A stretch of DNA of 64,000 bases from Acinetobacter sp. TGL-Y2 (GTDB lineage: Bacteria > Pseudomonadota > Gammaproteobacteria > Pseudomonadales > Moraxellaceae): assembly GCF_001612555.1 (NCBI RefSeq), contig NZ_CP015110.1, forward strand, positions 2,604,001 through 2,668,000, written 5' to 3'. Each line of letters begins with the position of its first letter. The first letter of the stretch is position 1. The position numbers and the translations under genes were made by a program. The notes beneath the pieces are model-generated. The model saw nothing but the letters and a program-made list of their open reading frames with translations. It searched no databases and was not told the DNA's origin. This document shows positions 34,685 to 46,400 of the stretch, one piece after another.

Positions 34685-35407
34685 TTAATTTTTCTTTAAA
34701 TATTGAACTATTTTGTGAGTTATCGCTTTGGCTTGAAAAATAATAACACCGTGAGAACCAGTAACCAGTTCAGTTTTTAAAAACTTTGCATTTAAATTCT
34801 TTATATTTTCTATAATTTGGTAATCAACCAGTCCATCATTTTCAGCAAAGAGATGATACTGCTGTCCTTGGTAATTTTTTAAGATACTGACCGTATTTAA
34901 GCGTTGCAGCATCTCTAAGCCTTGAATTTTAAGATTCTTATTATCTTCATTCACTAAAGTTTGCAAGGATTGCCAATCTTGCTTGGATTTTGTGCCCCCT
35001 TGTGTGACTAAATAACAAAACCGTTTTAAGGTCATAAGTGGCATTTTTTCAAAAGATTGCTGAAAGTTTGAAAAGGTCCATGCTGACATGCCGACATCCC
35101 ATGCATCATTCGCAACGAAACAAGGGTTTGATGCAATGGTCATTAAGATTTTATTTTTACCTGTTTTTTCAAAAACACCTTGAGCCAAAAGTGTCGCCAG
35201 TTGTCCACCCAATGACCAGCCCATTAACACATCATAACCTTCGGCTAAATCGATGTGCTTCGCCAAACATATAGTATCTAAAGCATCAAAAATATCGATT
35301 AAATCGACTTGAAAACCCTGATCGGTCAATGTCGTTTGAAACTCCTCAAGCGGACGAGTTCCCACTCCCCACCCACTCATCAATAAAATTTTCTGCACGC
35401 GTGCCAC
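34685..35407 (-). CDS. bioH: Alpha/beta hydrolase, BioH-like pimeloyl-ACP esterase
   Basis: 240 residues of the alpha/beta hydrolase fold. The nucleophile is Ser in MGWSLGGQLA, the acid Asp is probably in AENDGLVDYQ and the His in GSHGVIIF. IASNPCFVANDAW matches the BioH ASSPCFSA region, which with the position at the head of the bio operon supports pimeloyl-ACP methyl ester esterase. The overall similarity to E. coli BioH looks low, so the function is inferred from motif and context. Confidence 0.75.
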   Translation of the reverse strand: MARVQKILLMSGWGVGTRPLEEFQTTLTDQGFQVDLIDIFDALDTICLAKHIDLAEGYDVLMGWSLGGQLATLLAQGVFEKTGKNKILMTIASNPCFVANDAWDVGMSAWTFSNFQQSFEKMPLMTLKRFCYLVTQGGTKSKQDWQSLQTLVNEDNKNLKIQGLEMLQRLNTVSILKNYQGQQYHLFAENDGLVDYQIIENIKNLNAKFLKTELVTGSHGVIIFQAKAITHKIVQYLKKN

Positions 35408-35415
35408 TCCTTAGC

Positions 35416-35458
35416 TGTGGTTTAAGTTGCAGTATATAAAGCTCATACTGAAACCACA
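35416..35458. promoter_or_regulatory. Dyad in the bioH promoter region
   Basis: Two nested inverted segments: TGTGGTTT pairs with AAACCACA and CAGTAT pairs with ATACTG, with a six-base bulge on one side. It starts nine bases upstream of the bioH start codon. It could be an operator or a 5'-leader hairpin. No biotin regulator is coded next to it. Confidence 0.45.
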
Positions 35459-35536
35459 TTGAGAAAATGCGACAAAATACAGGATTTTAATTGATATAAA
35501 AGCTAAATTTATAATATCGTCATGGGCTTTTTAAGG

Positions 35537-35860
35537 TCACTTGGGATGAATCAGATCAATGAGTAAAGTCGCAGGAATCACTTTTTCCCAGTTTTGTTTA
35601 AAGGCTTTGTGAACCTGATCGATAGGAAACTGACTTTTTCTGCCTATTGCTTGTGCGCGAGGAATATCTTCTGCTCTCATGTACGCAATCAGATAATCCT
35701 GTCCTTGCAATGACACATGAAACCACGATTCTATAGAAACATTTTCTGCGCGTAATGTTTCAATCGCCTCTTGCTTACGTTCATTCAATTCATTTTTCCA
35801 CGAATCAACATGATCCAAGGCATTTGATTTTAATTTGATCAACACAGCGCCGACATCCAT
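35537..35860 (-). CDS. DUF6176-type small protein
   Basis: A 107-residue cytoplasmic protein of the ferredoxin-like-fold class annotated DUF6176: VGAVLIKLKSNALDHVDSW, then VSIESWFHVSLQGQDYLIAYM. It has no catalytic motif. The function is unknown. It is divergent from the peroxiredoxin gene. Confidence 0.65.
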   Translation of the reverse strand: MDVGAVLIKLKSNALDHVDSWKNELNERKQEAIETLRAENVSIESWFHVSLQGQDYLIAYMRAEDIPRAQAIGRKSQFPIDQVHKAFKQNWEKVIPATLLIDLIHPK

Positions 35861-35981
35861 ATTCTTATCCTTTCATTGATTTTTATAAGATTCGATCAAG
35901 ATTACTTCAACAACTACATTTTATAAGCATCATTTTTGTTAGGATGATCAAGACCAAACTCGCCTACAGTGTCGAAGGATC

Positions 35982-36542
35982 ATGAATATAAAAATTGCAC
36001 GCATTTGCCTACTCTGCGTATCTACGCTCTTCGTAATGAGCGCAAGTCATGCTGAAAAAAATATTTTTACTCAAAATGAAAATAATCAAAAACAGTGGGT
36101 CGGTAAACCTTCACCGAACTTTAAACTGCAAGATCAACACGCTAAATGGCATGAATTAAAACAATATAAAGGTAAATGGGTCGTTCTCTATTTTTATCCC
36201 AAAGATAATTCTCCAGGGTGTACCGAAGAAGCCCGTCAATTTAAAAACTTATACCCCCAATTTATTAAAAATAATGCCGTGGTGTTGGGTGTAAGCTTAG
36301 ATGACATTGCGTCACATCGAAAATTTTCTGACAAACTGGCACTGCCTTTTCCTATTTTGGCGGATCACCAGCAACAACTTGCGCATGCATTTGGAATAGT
36401 ACGAAATCTAGGCATCACAAAAATTGCAAAACGAGAGACCTTTTTGATTGATCCCAAAGGCAATATTGTCTTTCACTACACCAGTGTGAACACGCAAACT
36501 CATGCGCAAAAAGTTTTACAAGATATTCAAAAGTATTCCTAA
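35982..36542 (+). CDS. Periplasmic peroxiredoxin (Bcp/PrxQ-like)
   Basis: A 186-residue AhpC/TSA-family protein with a signal peptide (residues 1-24, ending SASHAE). The peroxidatic Cys is in YPKDNSPGCTEEA, the Bcp/PrxQ motif with the Pro-x3-Thr/Ser-x2-Cys environment. The resolving Cys five residues later is absent, and no other Cys is seen in the mature part, so it probably works as a 1-Cys enzyme with an external thiol. Thiol peroxide detoxification in the envelope is the expected role. Confidence 0.85.
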   Translation: MNIKIARICLLCVSTLFVMSASHAEKNIFTQNENNQKQWVGKPSPNFKLQDQHAKWHELKQYKGKWVVLYFYPKDNSPGCTEEARQFKNLYPQFIKNNAVVLGVSLDDIASHRKFSDKLALPFPILADHQQQLAHAFGIVRNLGITKIAKRETFLIDPKGNIVFHYTSVNTQTHAQKVLQDIQKYS

Positions 36543-36599
36543 AGCTCCTCAAGAACTCAATGCTTTCTAATGTGACAAATATGGATAAAATTGAAAGCA

Positions 36600-36629
36600 T
36601 AAAAAACCCAGTATTCACTGGGTTTTTTT
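36600..36629. terminator. Bidirectional terminator between peroxiredoxin and bfr
   Basis: AAAAAACCCAGT, ATTC, ACTGGGTTTTTTT. Confidence 0.85.
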
Positions 36630-36662
36630 AAAGCTTAACGCTTATAAATTAAAGTACAAAAC

Positions 36663-37127
36663 TTACATTTGTGATTGGATATAATTTTGCAGACCCACCA
36701 GCTCAATCAAACGCAGTTGTTTTTCCAACCAATAGGTATGGTCTTCTTCGGTATCTGACATTTGCTGACGAAGCATATCACGTGTGATGTAGTCACCCTT
36801 CTCTTCACACAGCTTCACACCTTGGGCCAATTTTTCACGCACTTCATATTCAAGTTTCAAATCTGCCTTAAGGCATGTCACCACATCTTGACCGACATCG
36901 ATGTCTTCGCGGTTCATATTCGGTGTGCCTTCAAGGAAAAGTACACGGCGAATAATCGCATCTGCATGTTGTGCTTCTTCTTGCATTTCATGATCAATAC
37001 GTTCGAAAATTTTGGTCAGGCCCCAATCTTCATACATACGAGAATGAATTAAATACTGATCACGTGCAGCCAGCTCACCACCGATCAACATATTTAGATA
37101 ATCTATTACTTCTGGATTGCCACGCAT
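36663..37127 (-). CDS. bfr: Bacterioferritin lacking the haem-ligand methionine
   Basis: A 154-residue iron-storage ferritin. The ferroxidase ligands are all there: Glu18, Glu51, His54, the Glu in KLEYEVRE and the Glu and His in [10 protein letters not shown]. Aligned with E. coli Bfr without gaps over the first 67 residues, position 52, the Met that binds haem between subunits, is Ala ([12 protein letters not shown]). The subunit therefore should not bind haem on its own, as with the haem-free subunits of mixed bacterioferritins in Pseudomonas. Confidence 0.9.
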   Translation of the reverse strand: MRGNPEVIDYLNMLIGGELAARDQYLIHSRMYEDWGLTKIFERIDHEMQEEAQHADAIIRRVLFLEGTPNMNREDIDVGQDVVTCLKADLKLEYEVREKLAQGVKLCEEKGDYITRDMLRQQMSDTEEDHTYWLEKQLRLIELVGLQNYIQSQM

Positions 37128-37287
37128 TTCAATATCTCCATTTCTTTGTGATCATTATGAAGAAAGGCGTCAAGCTTTGCAAAGATTAATTAGTGTAAAT
37201 CTATGATTTATATGGAATTAAAATGAGAAACATACGCATTTACATAGATCAACCACACAATTAACATATATAAAAGAACATCTTGCA

Positions 37288-37446
37288 TCAAGCACAACAC
37301 CAAGCCTTTACCCATAAAAGCACTTTTAGGTTGTATGGATTTTTTGTAACCAAATTCAAAATGATTGCCATATTCCGTTTATCGCGTCCTACACGAATCA
37401 CTTCAAATTGATCCATGACATCATAGCGTCTCGGCACTATTTTCAT
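37288..37446 (-). CDS. Possible small protein upstream of bfr
   Basis: A 52-residue frame in the bfr-rlmF gap: MKIVPRRYDVMDQFEVIRVG then RDKRNMAIILNLVTKNPYNL, a protein-like composition with alternating charged and hydrophobic residues. There is no strong ribosome site. It could also be the remnant of a longer gene. No family is recognised. Confidence 0.3.
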   Translation of the reverse strand: MKIVPRRYDVMDQFEVIRVGRDKRNMAIILNLVTKNPYNLKVLLWVKAWCCA

Positions 37447-37522
37447 AGAACTTAGCTTAAGTTAGCGAAGTCGCGCCCAAAAACCCGCGAACACCCACTT
37501 CATCAGGTCAAAAATCGACGAC

Positions 37523-38512
37523 TTAGGCCTGCATCCAGCGAGCACGCATCCAGTCTTTCTGTTGCTGCGGATCAAGGAAAGTCCAAGCCACAAATCGACT
37601 CGCTTTTTGCCCCTGAGTCATATGAATCGTTTTGACTTCCTTTGCACCCATAGAGCGTAAGGCATGCAACAGAGCCGGCAAGGTGGTTTTCTTCGAGACG
37701 AGCGTGGTAAACCAGAAACATTGCCCAGCAAAATCCACGCTCTCTTCGACCATTTGGCATACGAAACGCTCTTCTCCGCCTTCACACCATAACTCTGTTT
37801 TTTTGCCCCCGAAATTCAATACCAATTTAGCACCGTGCTCGTGCTTGCCGAGATTACGCAGTTTTTTTGTTGCTGTGGCATCGGCTTCTTCTTGCGAAGC
37901 ATGAAACGGTGGATTACACAAGGTCAGATCAAAACGATCTGTCGGTTTAATCATGCCTTTAAAGATGTTCTTCGGAGATTTTTGCAGACGAATATCAATC
38001 GCTTTCGTCAGACGAGGATTCGCTTGTGTAATCAGCTTAGCACTACTCACCGATGTAGGATTAATATCTGCTCCGACAAATTTCCAGCCATAGCTACGAT
38101 GACCAATTATAGGATAGATGCAGTTCGCCCCAACGCCAATATCCAGTACCTGAACGGCATTGCCTCGTGGGATCTGATTGCCATTACAGGCACTGAGTAG
38201 GTCTGCCAAATAATGGATATAGTCTGCCCGTCCAGGAATAGGAGGGCAAAGAAAATCTTGAGGAATGTCCCAGTACTGAATATGATAAAAGTGCTTAAGT
38301 AGCGCTTTATTGAGCATTTTCACTGCTTCAGGATCAGAAAAATCAACGGAAAGGTCATCATATTGATTCAGCGATACAAAAGCAGCAAGTTCTGGACAGC
38401 TCTCAATTAGCTGAGGAAAATCGTAACGACTGCGATGCAGGTTTCGTGGATGTAATTCCGACTTTTGCTTCGAAAAGGATTTCTTGGGTTGCGCCATTTT
38501 TATGCCAATCAT
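37523..38512 (-). CDS. rlmF: 23S rRNA (adenine-1618-N6)-methyltransferase
   Basis: A 329-residue SAM methyltransferase. LHPRNLHRSRYDFPQL at the N-terminus is the RlmF signature, VLDIGVGANCIYPIIG is motif I, and LCNPPFHAS is the NPPF catalytic motif of N6-adenine methylases. The start may be the ATG five codons downstream (38497). A perfect 10-bp hairpin lies in the leader (38537-38561). Confidence 0.92.
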   Translation of the reverse strand: MIGIKMAQPKKSFSKQKSELHPRNLHRSRYDFPQLIESCPELAAFVSLNQYDDLSVDFSDPEAVKMLNKALLKHFYHIQYWDIPQDFLCPPIPGRADYIHYLADLLSACNGNQIPRGNAVQVLDIGVGANCIYPIIGHRSYGWKFVGADINPTSVSSAKLITQANPRLTKAIDIRLQKSPKNIFKGMIKPTDRFDLTLCNPPFHASQEEADATATKKLRNLGKHEHGAKLVLNFGGKKTELWCEGGEERFVCQMVEESVDFAGQCFWFTTLVSKKTTLPALLHALRSMGAKEVKTIHMTQGQKASRFVAWTFLDPQQQKDWMRARWMQA

Positions 38513-38536
38513 TAACTGAGAACGAGAATATCTTGG

Positions 38537-38561
38537 TTATGCAGGATTTAGTCCTGCATAA
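38537..38561 (-). promoter_or_regulatory. Perfect 10-bp hairpin in the rlmF leader
   Basis: TTATGCAGGA, loop TTTAG, TCCTGCATAA. There is no T run on either strand, so it is not a standard terminator. It starts 25 bases upstream of the rlmF start codon. The rest of the 305-base gap to the next gene shows nothing else I can name. Confidence 0.4.
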
Positions 38562-38817
38562 GAACTGGCATTGTACGTGAATTAAATTCAGAGATGGCGA
38601 GCAAATGCGTATCAAAGGCCCACCTCAGTGAACCAGACATATCAAGGATGTTGCACCATAATGAAGTATGCTGGCTCGTCTGAAGTCGACTATCCCAGAG
38701 CTTCACTCAATTATAAATCCCTTTAGAAATGTTAAAGCTTTATCAAATTAGTCAAAGACAAATCTTGAGATTCTCAATATGATAAAAACAAAATTGATGG
38801 ATCAAAGTTGAAAGAAT

Positions 38818-39882
38818 ATGAATACCAAGACAATAACAACCCCCATTTTGGTCACGGGTGCAACAGGATATATTGCCAGTTGGGTGATTAAACAATTGCT
38901 TGAACAAGGCCACACCGTACATGCCACAGTGCGCGACTTAAATAAAAAAGCCAGTGTGCAACATTTAGAGAAAATTGCAGTGCAAAGTAGTGGTGAATTG
39001 AAATTCTTCCAAGCCAATCTACTTGATGAAGGCTCATTTGAACCAGCCATGCAAGGTTGTGAAGTGGTGATTCATATGGCATCGCCTTTTTTGGTGACCA
39101 ATTTTAAAGATCCGATTGCAGACCTCGTCGATCCTGCGGTGAAAGGCACCTTAAATGTTTTGAACAGTGTCAATCGCACGGAATCAGTTAAACGTGTGGT
39201 GCTCACTTCAAGTATTGCTTCGACCTATGGTGATGCGATTGATATTTTAAAAACTGAAAACAATGCCTTTGATGAGAGTCACTGGAATACCACCAGCAGC
39301 GCTGAACATCAGCCGTATTACTATTCAAAAGTTGCAGCGGAACGTAAGGCTTGGGATATGCAGCAGAAGCAATCACGTTGGGATTTGGTTTGTATTAATC
39401 CTGCACTGGTGATTGGTCCATCGCTTACCCCGTCAACGCAGTCTGGCAGTGTCGAAGTGTTACAACAGTTTGGTAATGGCATGACGCGTTTTGGTGTTCC
39501 ACCGCTGTGGAGTGCTTTGGTCGATGTACGCGATGTTGCAGATGCACATTTACGTGCCGCTTTTCAGCCGAATGCCAAGGGGCGTTATATTATCAGCTCA
39601 AAATCACTGACCTTACTGGAAATGGGTCAAGTGCTGGCACGGCATTTTGGCAACAAATACCCATTCCCGAAAATGCATGCACCAAAACCACTATTTAAAT
39701 TGTTTGGCCCTTTATTTGGACATTCACGTAAATATGTTGAGCTCAATGTTGGCTATCCGATTTATTTCAATGCGCAAAAAAGTATGGATGAATTGGATGT
39801 GCAATATCGTGATGTTGAAGGCAGTTTGGTGGAGCATTTTCAGCAGTTGATTGACGATGGTATTGTGAAAAAACGCAGTTAA
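38818..39882 (+). CDS. NAD(P)-dependent reductase, extended SDR (DFR-like)
   Basis: A 354-residue extended short-chain dehydrogenase of the dihydroflavonol-4-reductase/aldehyde reductase group. Cofactor motif TGATGYIASWV (about 14-24), followed by TVRDL, which favours NADPH. Catalytic Tyr and Lys are in YYYSKVAAE, and LTSSIAS carries the Ser. The substrate is unknown; carbonyl compounds are typical. It is monocistronic with a terminator. Confidence 0.85.
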   Translation: MNTKTITTPILVTGATGYIASWVIKQLLEQGHTVHATVRDLNKKASVQHLEKIAVQSSGELKFFQANLLDEGSFEPAMQGCEVVIHMASPFLVTNFKDPIADLVDPAVKGTLNVLNSVNRTESVKRVVLTSSIASTYGDAIDILKTENNAFDESHWNTTSSAEHQPYYYSKVAAERKAWDMQQKQSRWDLVCINPALVIGPSLTPSTQSGSVEVLQQFGNGMTRFGVPPLWSALVDVRDVADAHLRAAFQPNAKGRYIISSKSLTLLEMGQVLARHFGNKYPFPKMHAPKPLFKLFGPLFGHSRKYVELNVGYPIYFNAQKSMDELDVQYRDVEGSLVEHFQQLIDDGIVKKRS

Positions 39883-39892
39883 ATTCACATGT

Positions 39893-39920
39893 AAAAAAGC
39901 CCATCCTGTGGGCTTTTTTT
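39893..39920 (+). terminator. Terminator after the SDR gene
   Basis: AAAAAAGCCCA, TCCTG, TGGGCTTTTTTT. Confidence 0.85.
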
Positions 39921-40078
39921 ACATACAGTGGAACCATCATGCGCGCTTAGCGCTAGTGTTAATCCTATATAAATTTAACGCTGCGTATGATGTAAAGAAA
40001 GCCCATACCTCACCAATCATTTCTGATTTGATCTAAAGATGACGGTCTCAAAGATAATGTTAATCCTAAGCTCAAAAT

Positions 40079-40102
40079 TAAAAAAGGCATCCGAAGATGC
40101 CT
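40079..40102 (-). terminator. Terminator of the smc-zipA-ligA run
   Basis: On the minus strand: AGGCATC, TTCG tetraloop, GATGCCTTTTTT. The TTCG loop makes the hairpin very stable. Confidence 0.85.
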
Positions 40103-40141
40103 AACTAGTTTGTGATTAAATTTATATTTCAACAACTAAAA

Positions 40142-42238
<2,097 letters not shown>

Positions 42239-42321
42239 TTATAAATCAATTTTTATCGTAGACTTCTTTCATCCTGATGTATTGCCCGCTTTATTTTTTT
42301 CATTTTTACATTTTTGCATAA

Positions 42322-42358
42322 ATAAAAATAACGAGGACCAATGAAAGAAGCCTCGCTT
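42322..42358 (-). terminator. Possible terminator between zipA and ligA
   Basis: On the minus strand: GCGAGG, a loop of about 14, CCTCG, then TTATTTTTATTT. The stem is short, so some read-through into ligA is likely. Confidence 0.45.
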
Positions 42359-42374
42359 ATAAAGTCACTACTCA

Positions 42375-43466
42375 TTAAATCGCTTGACCTGGGCGATAAT
42401 CAATCGCCTTATGACGCCAATGTTCTTTGAGCTGTGGGGTGAACTCTAAGTTGTTTTCATCATAGACCGTACCATCGGTTTCGCGTGCGATTAAGCCTGC
42501 AATACTGACCATGCTGTCATAGCCTTTTTGCACATTTGGATGCGGCAATGCCAAGAAGAATGCCAAACCCTGAACCTGCTCAACGGACAAAGCTTCCAAA
42601 TCAAAACCTGCTGGCCCTTGATCGGTAATACGAAGCACAGAGAACATCAGTGGACTGGTGTTTTCAGGGTCTTCATAACGATGGAAGCAATTCATTTCAC
42701 CAAAACGTAAACCATACTTGAGTAATACTTTCAGGGTTTTATCGCCAGACAATGCTTTACGGGGATTGGGATAAACATTTAAAGCAATAATGGTTTCAGC
42801 ATTGGCTAAGGTACTTTCGTCATCAAAACGCTGCTGTTCATGTAAATGCACATCCAAGATACTGCTTTCTTCATCAAAATCTTGAATTTCAGCAGGAGTA
42901 ATATTTGAATTCAGGACAAACTCAGGCTCAGTTTTTGGCTGATCTTTTGAATCAGTTGATGGCTTATGATTTGCCTGGTTATTTAGTTGGATATTTACTG
43001 GGTTATTTGCGTTGCTATCCGCTTCACTATCTACCGACTTCTCACCCAACGGTGCCGAAGTGTCCGCTGAGATAGCGTCAACTGAATCATGATCTGATGC
43101 AGCTATTGAGATATTTTCAGTTTGATTCGATGCTATATCTGCTTGATCCTGATCTGCATTTTGCAGTACAGCTGTCGGCTCTGGCTGTGCAGTGACAGCG
43201 TTAAGCTCAGCATCAGATCTGTGTAACTCTGCTGTATTTAAACTCGGTTCAACCCGCTTGCTCGCATTTGGCTCAATACTTTTTTCTTCAGCCTGTAATT
43301 GATGACGTACATGACGCGGAATCACTGGCTTTTGAGTATCTTGATTGATATGCAGTTCAGAGTCTAAAGAAGGTGCAGCGTCATTCGGCTTACGCAACAT
43401 CATTTTTAAACCCACTAAACACATGATGACTGCGACTACAATACCAATAATTGTGGTGGTTTCCAT
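42375..43466 (-). CDS. zipA: Cell division protein ZipA
   Basis: Membrane anchor of FtsZ. 363 residues: an N-terminal membrane segment (IIGIVVAVIMCLVGLKMML), a long acidic and Gln/Asn/Ser-rich linker (about 30-210), and a C-terminal FtsZ-binding domain (about 225-363) with IIALNVYPNPRKALSG, LRFGEMNCFHRYED and MFSVLRITDQGPAGFD. One base separates it from the smc stop codon. Confidence 0.92.
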   Translation of the reverse strand: METTTIIGIVVAVIMCLVGLKMMLRKPNDAAPSLDSELHINQDTQKPVIPRHVRHQLQAEEKSIEPNASKRVEPSLNTAELHRSDAELNAVTAQPEPTAVLQNADQDQADIASNQTENISIAASDHDSVDAISADTSAPLGEKSVDSEADSNANNPVNIQLNNQANHKPSTDSKDQPKTEPEFVLNSNITPAEIQDFDEESSILDVHLHEQQRFDDESTLANAETIIALNVYPNPRKALSGDKTLKVLLKYGLRFGEMNCFHRYEDPENTSPLMFSVLRITDQGPAGFDLEALSVEQVQGLAFFLALPHPNVQKGYDSMVSIAGLIARETDGTVYDENNLEFTPQLKEHWRHKAIDYRPGQAI

Positions 43467-43467
43467 A

Positions 43468-46400
43468 TTATGACTCCGCGGCTAGACCGTATTCTTTTGC
43501 TTCTTCCAAATTCACAGTGACGAGTTTCGATGTACCGGCTTCAGGCATGGTCACGCCCAAAAGATCAGTGGCCATCGTCATTGCGACTTTATTATGGGTA
43601 ATGTAAATGAATTGCACCTGATCAGAAAGCTCTTTTACCAAATTACAGAATCTTCCTACATTGGCATCATCAAGAGGGGCATCCACTTCATCGAGCACAC
43701 AAAACGGCGCAGGGTTTAATCTAAAAATGGCAAAGACCAATGCCAATGCAGTTAATGCCTTTTCACCGCCTGACAACAGCGCCAAAGAGCTGTTTCGTTT
43801 TCCGGGTGGACGTGCCATCAGTTTAACACCTGATTGCCAGTCATCTTCTAGACTTAAATGTGCTTCACCCCCATTAAAGACTTTTGGAAATAGATGTTGC
43901 AACTCTGCATTGACCTGATCAAAGGTGGTCATGAAGAGCTTTTTGGTTTCCTGATCAATACTTTTCATGGCATCTTTTAATTGACCCACGGTCTGTTCAA
44001 GATCCTGCATTTGATGACTAAGTTCTTCATAACGCTTGGACACATCTTCATATTCTTCTGATGCGGCTAAATTGACTGCGCCCAGTTTATCAAAACTGTG
44101 CTGAGCTTTTTCAAGCTTGGCCTGATGCGCTGTCAGCTCAATATGAAGATGTTCAACAATCTCGCTGTTCAACTCATTGAGCTGTTCTGAATAATGCTGT
44201 AGATCAGATTTTGCCACTTGCCACGCCAAGCGCTTTTCTTCTAACTGGGCTCTTAAGCGTTCATCATTTTGCTGATGCTGATGACGAAGTTCAGTCAAAT
44301 TTTGCTGCTTGGCTTGAACATTATTCAGTTCGACTTGCCATTCTGACCAGGTCTTTTGCAACTTTTCGGTGATCTGGTCTTGCTCAGCAAACTGACTGTG
44401 TAAGCTGGGCAATTCAAGCTGAATCGGATCAATCAATTTTTTCGCCTGCTCAATTTGCGACACAATCTGTTGATATTGTGATTTTAAGAAGGATAGATCT
44501 TTTTCAAGCAATTCAATTTGCTGTTGATTTTGCACGGCTAGACGGCGTGATGCGTTTAAATCAGTTTGTTTTTGCTGGATCTGCTGTTGCAACTGTTCAA
44601 GCTGTTCAGTGAACTCATCCAATTGGCACTGTGCGGTTTTAAAGACAGGTAAATTTTGCTCTAGCTTTAAATTCAGTGCATGCAAATCAATTTCAAGATC
44701 ATCTTTTTGCATTGCATCTTCTTCAAACTGAGCATCGAGCTGTGCCAGTTGCGAATGGAGTTGTTGCTTTTGTATATCGAAGGCCTGCATTGCCGCCTGT
44801 TGTTTGGCAATGCTAACATCTAAGCCTTGTAACTGCGTTTGGTATTGTTTCAGCGACTGCTGTGCTGTATTGAGTTGCTGTTGTTGTTCGACAAGTTGTT
44901 CATTTAGCTGAGGTAGTCGTGATTCGGCCTCTTGCACTTGTGGTGTTAACTCGCGTAAAGCCTGCTCAATCTCATCTAAGCGAATGCGATGACTCAGCGC
45001 GCCTTGTGCAGACTGACTGGCTTCATCAAAGAATAAGCCAATCACCCAATCTCGCCCGACATGATACCCATCGAGGCTTAAAATAGACTGCCCATTTTTA
45101 AGCGCTTGTTGATGATCTAAAGCTGATTTTAAATGTGTGCTGACAGCGACACTCTGCCAAAGTGAATGTTGGGGTGTTTCAATCCAATCGGCTAAACAAT
45201 GCAAATCCGAAATCGCAATGCGATCTGTAGTGGTATTGGCTTTAATTTGACGCGCAATACGCTCTTGGAAAGATTCAGCATCTTCCACAACATGCGCGGA
45301 TAACCATTTTGCCAAAAATTTTTCGATGAGATTGGCATGTGGTTTGGCCTGATCATTGAGTTTCAACACATTCATCAATGGTGTGAGATCAGCTTGCCCT
45401 TTGCTTGTGGTTTTTACCAACAACTGATTTAAATTTTTCTGCTCAGACAGCAACACCTGTAGATCAGATTTTAAGGTCGTAATTTTTGACTTTTGTTCTT
45501 GAATGCTGAGCTGTTGTTGCTCTAACGCCGTTTTAACTTGAACAAGCTGTTGTTCAAGCGATTCTAATTGCAGCTGAACCTTGGCTTTGTCCAAATTCAA
45601 TTCTTCAAGATCTTGCTCTTGATACTGCTGTTGAATCTGAGTGGATTGCGCTTTTAGGGTGTTTTTTTGCTGTTCAATGCGCAGGATATTTTTAGCCAGT
45701 TGCTCACTTTGCGCCAGCATCTGTGCTTTTTGTTGTTGCTGTTTTTCAACTTGATCTTTTATTTGATTAAAGCGCTGCTGTGCTTGAGCATGTTGTGCTT
45801 TGAGATCGGCACATTGTTGATGCGACTGCTGTCCATCACTTTCACTACTTTGCAAATGTTCAGTGTGTAATTCTTGTTGATTATACAAACCTTCAAGTTG
45901 CAGCTCAATCAACTGTATCCGTTCTTTGGTTTGCCCTTTTTGCTGTTCAAGTTGCGCTAAAGTTTCGGTATTTTGTTGAAATAGACTTTGTTTTTGCTCT
46001 AAAGTCATTTTCAATTCGGAGCGTTTTTTCTCTGCCTGCTGCCATTCATTTTGTAAGGGCGTTGACTGTTGAATTAGGCGCTGAAACAGTTCACTGGTGG
46101 CACTTAAATCATGCTCAACTTTGGTCAACTCTGAACGCACTAATGTAAACTTTTCACCTAAATCGGTCATTTCAGCGCTATATTCCTGTTGAATACGCTG
46201 ACTTTGCTCACATTGAAAAGATAATATTTCAATTTTTAAGGTTCGAATTTCAGACGCTAGAGCTTTGTATTGTATGGCCGCTTCGGCTTGTCTTTTTAAA
46301 GTTTTAAGCTGAGATTTAAGCTCGAGCGCAATGTCATCTAAACGGCTTAAATTTTGTGTGGTATGTTCCAAATGCTGCATGGTTTCACGGCGACGTGCCT

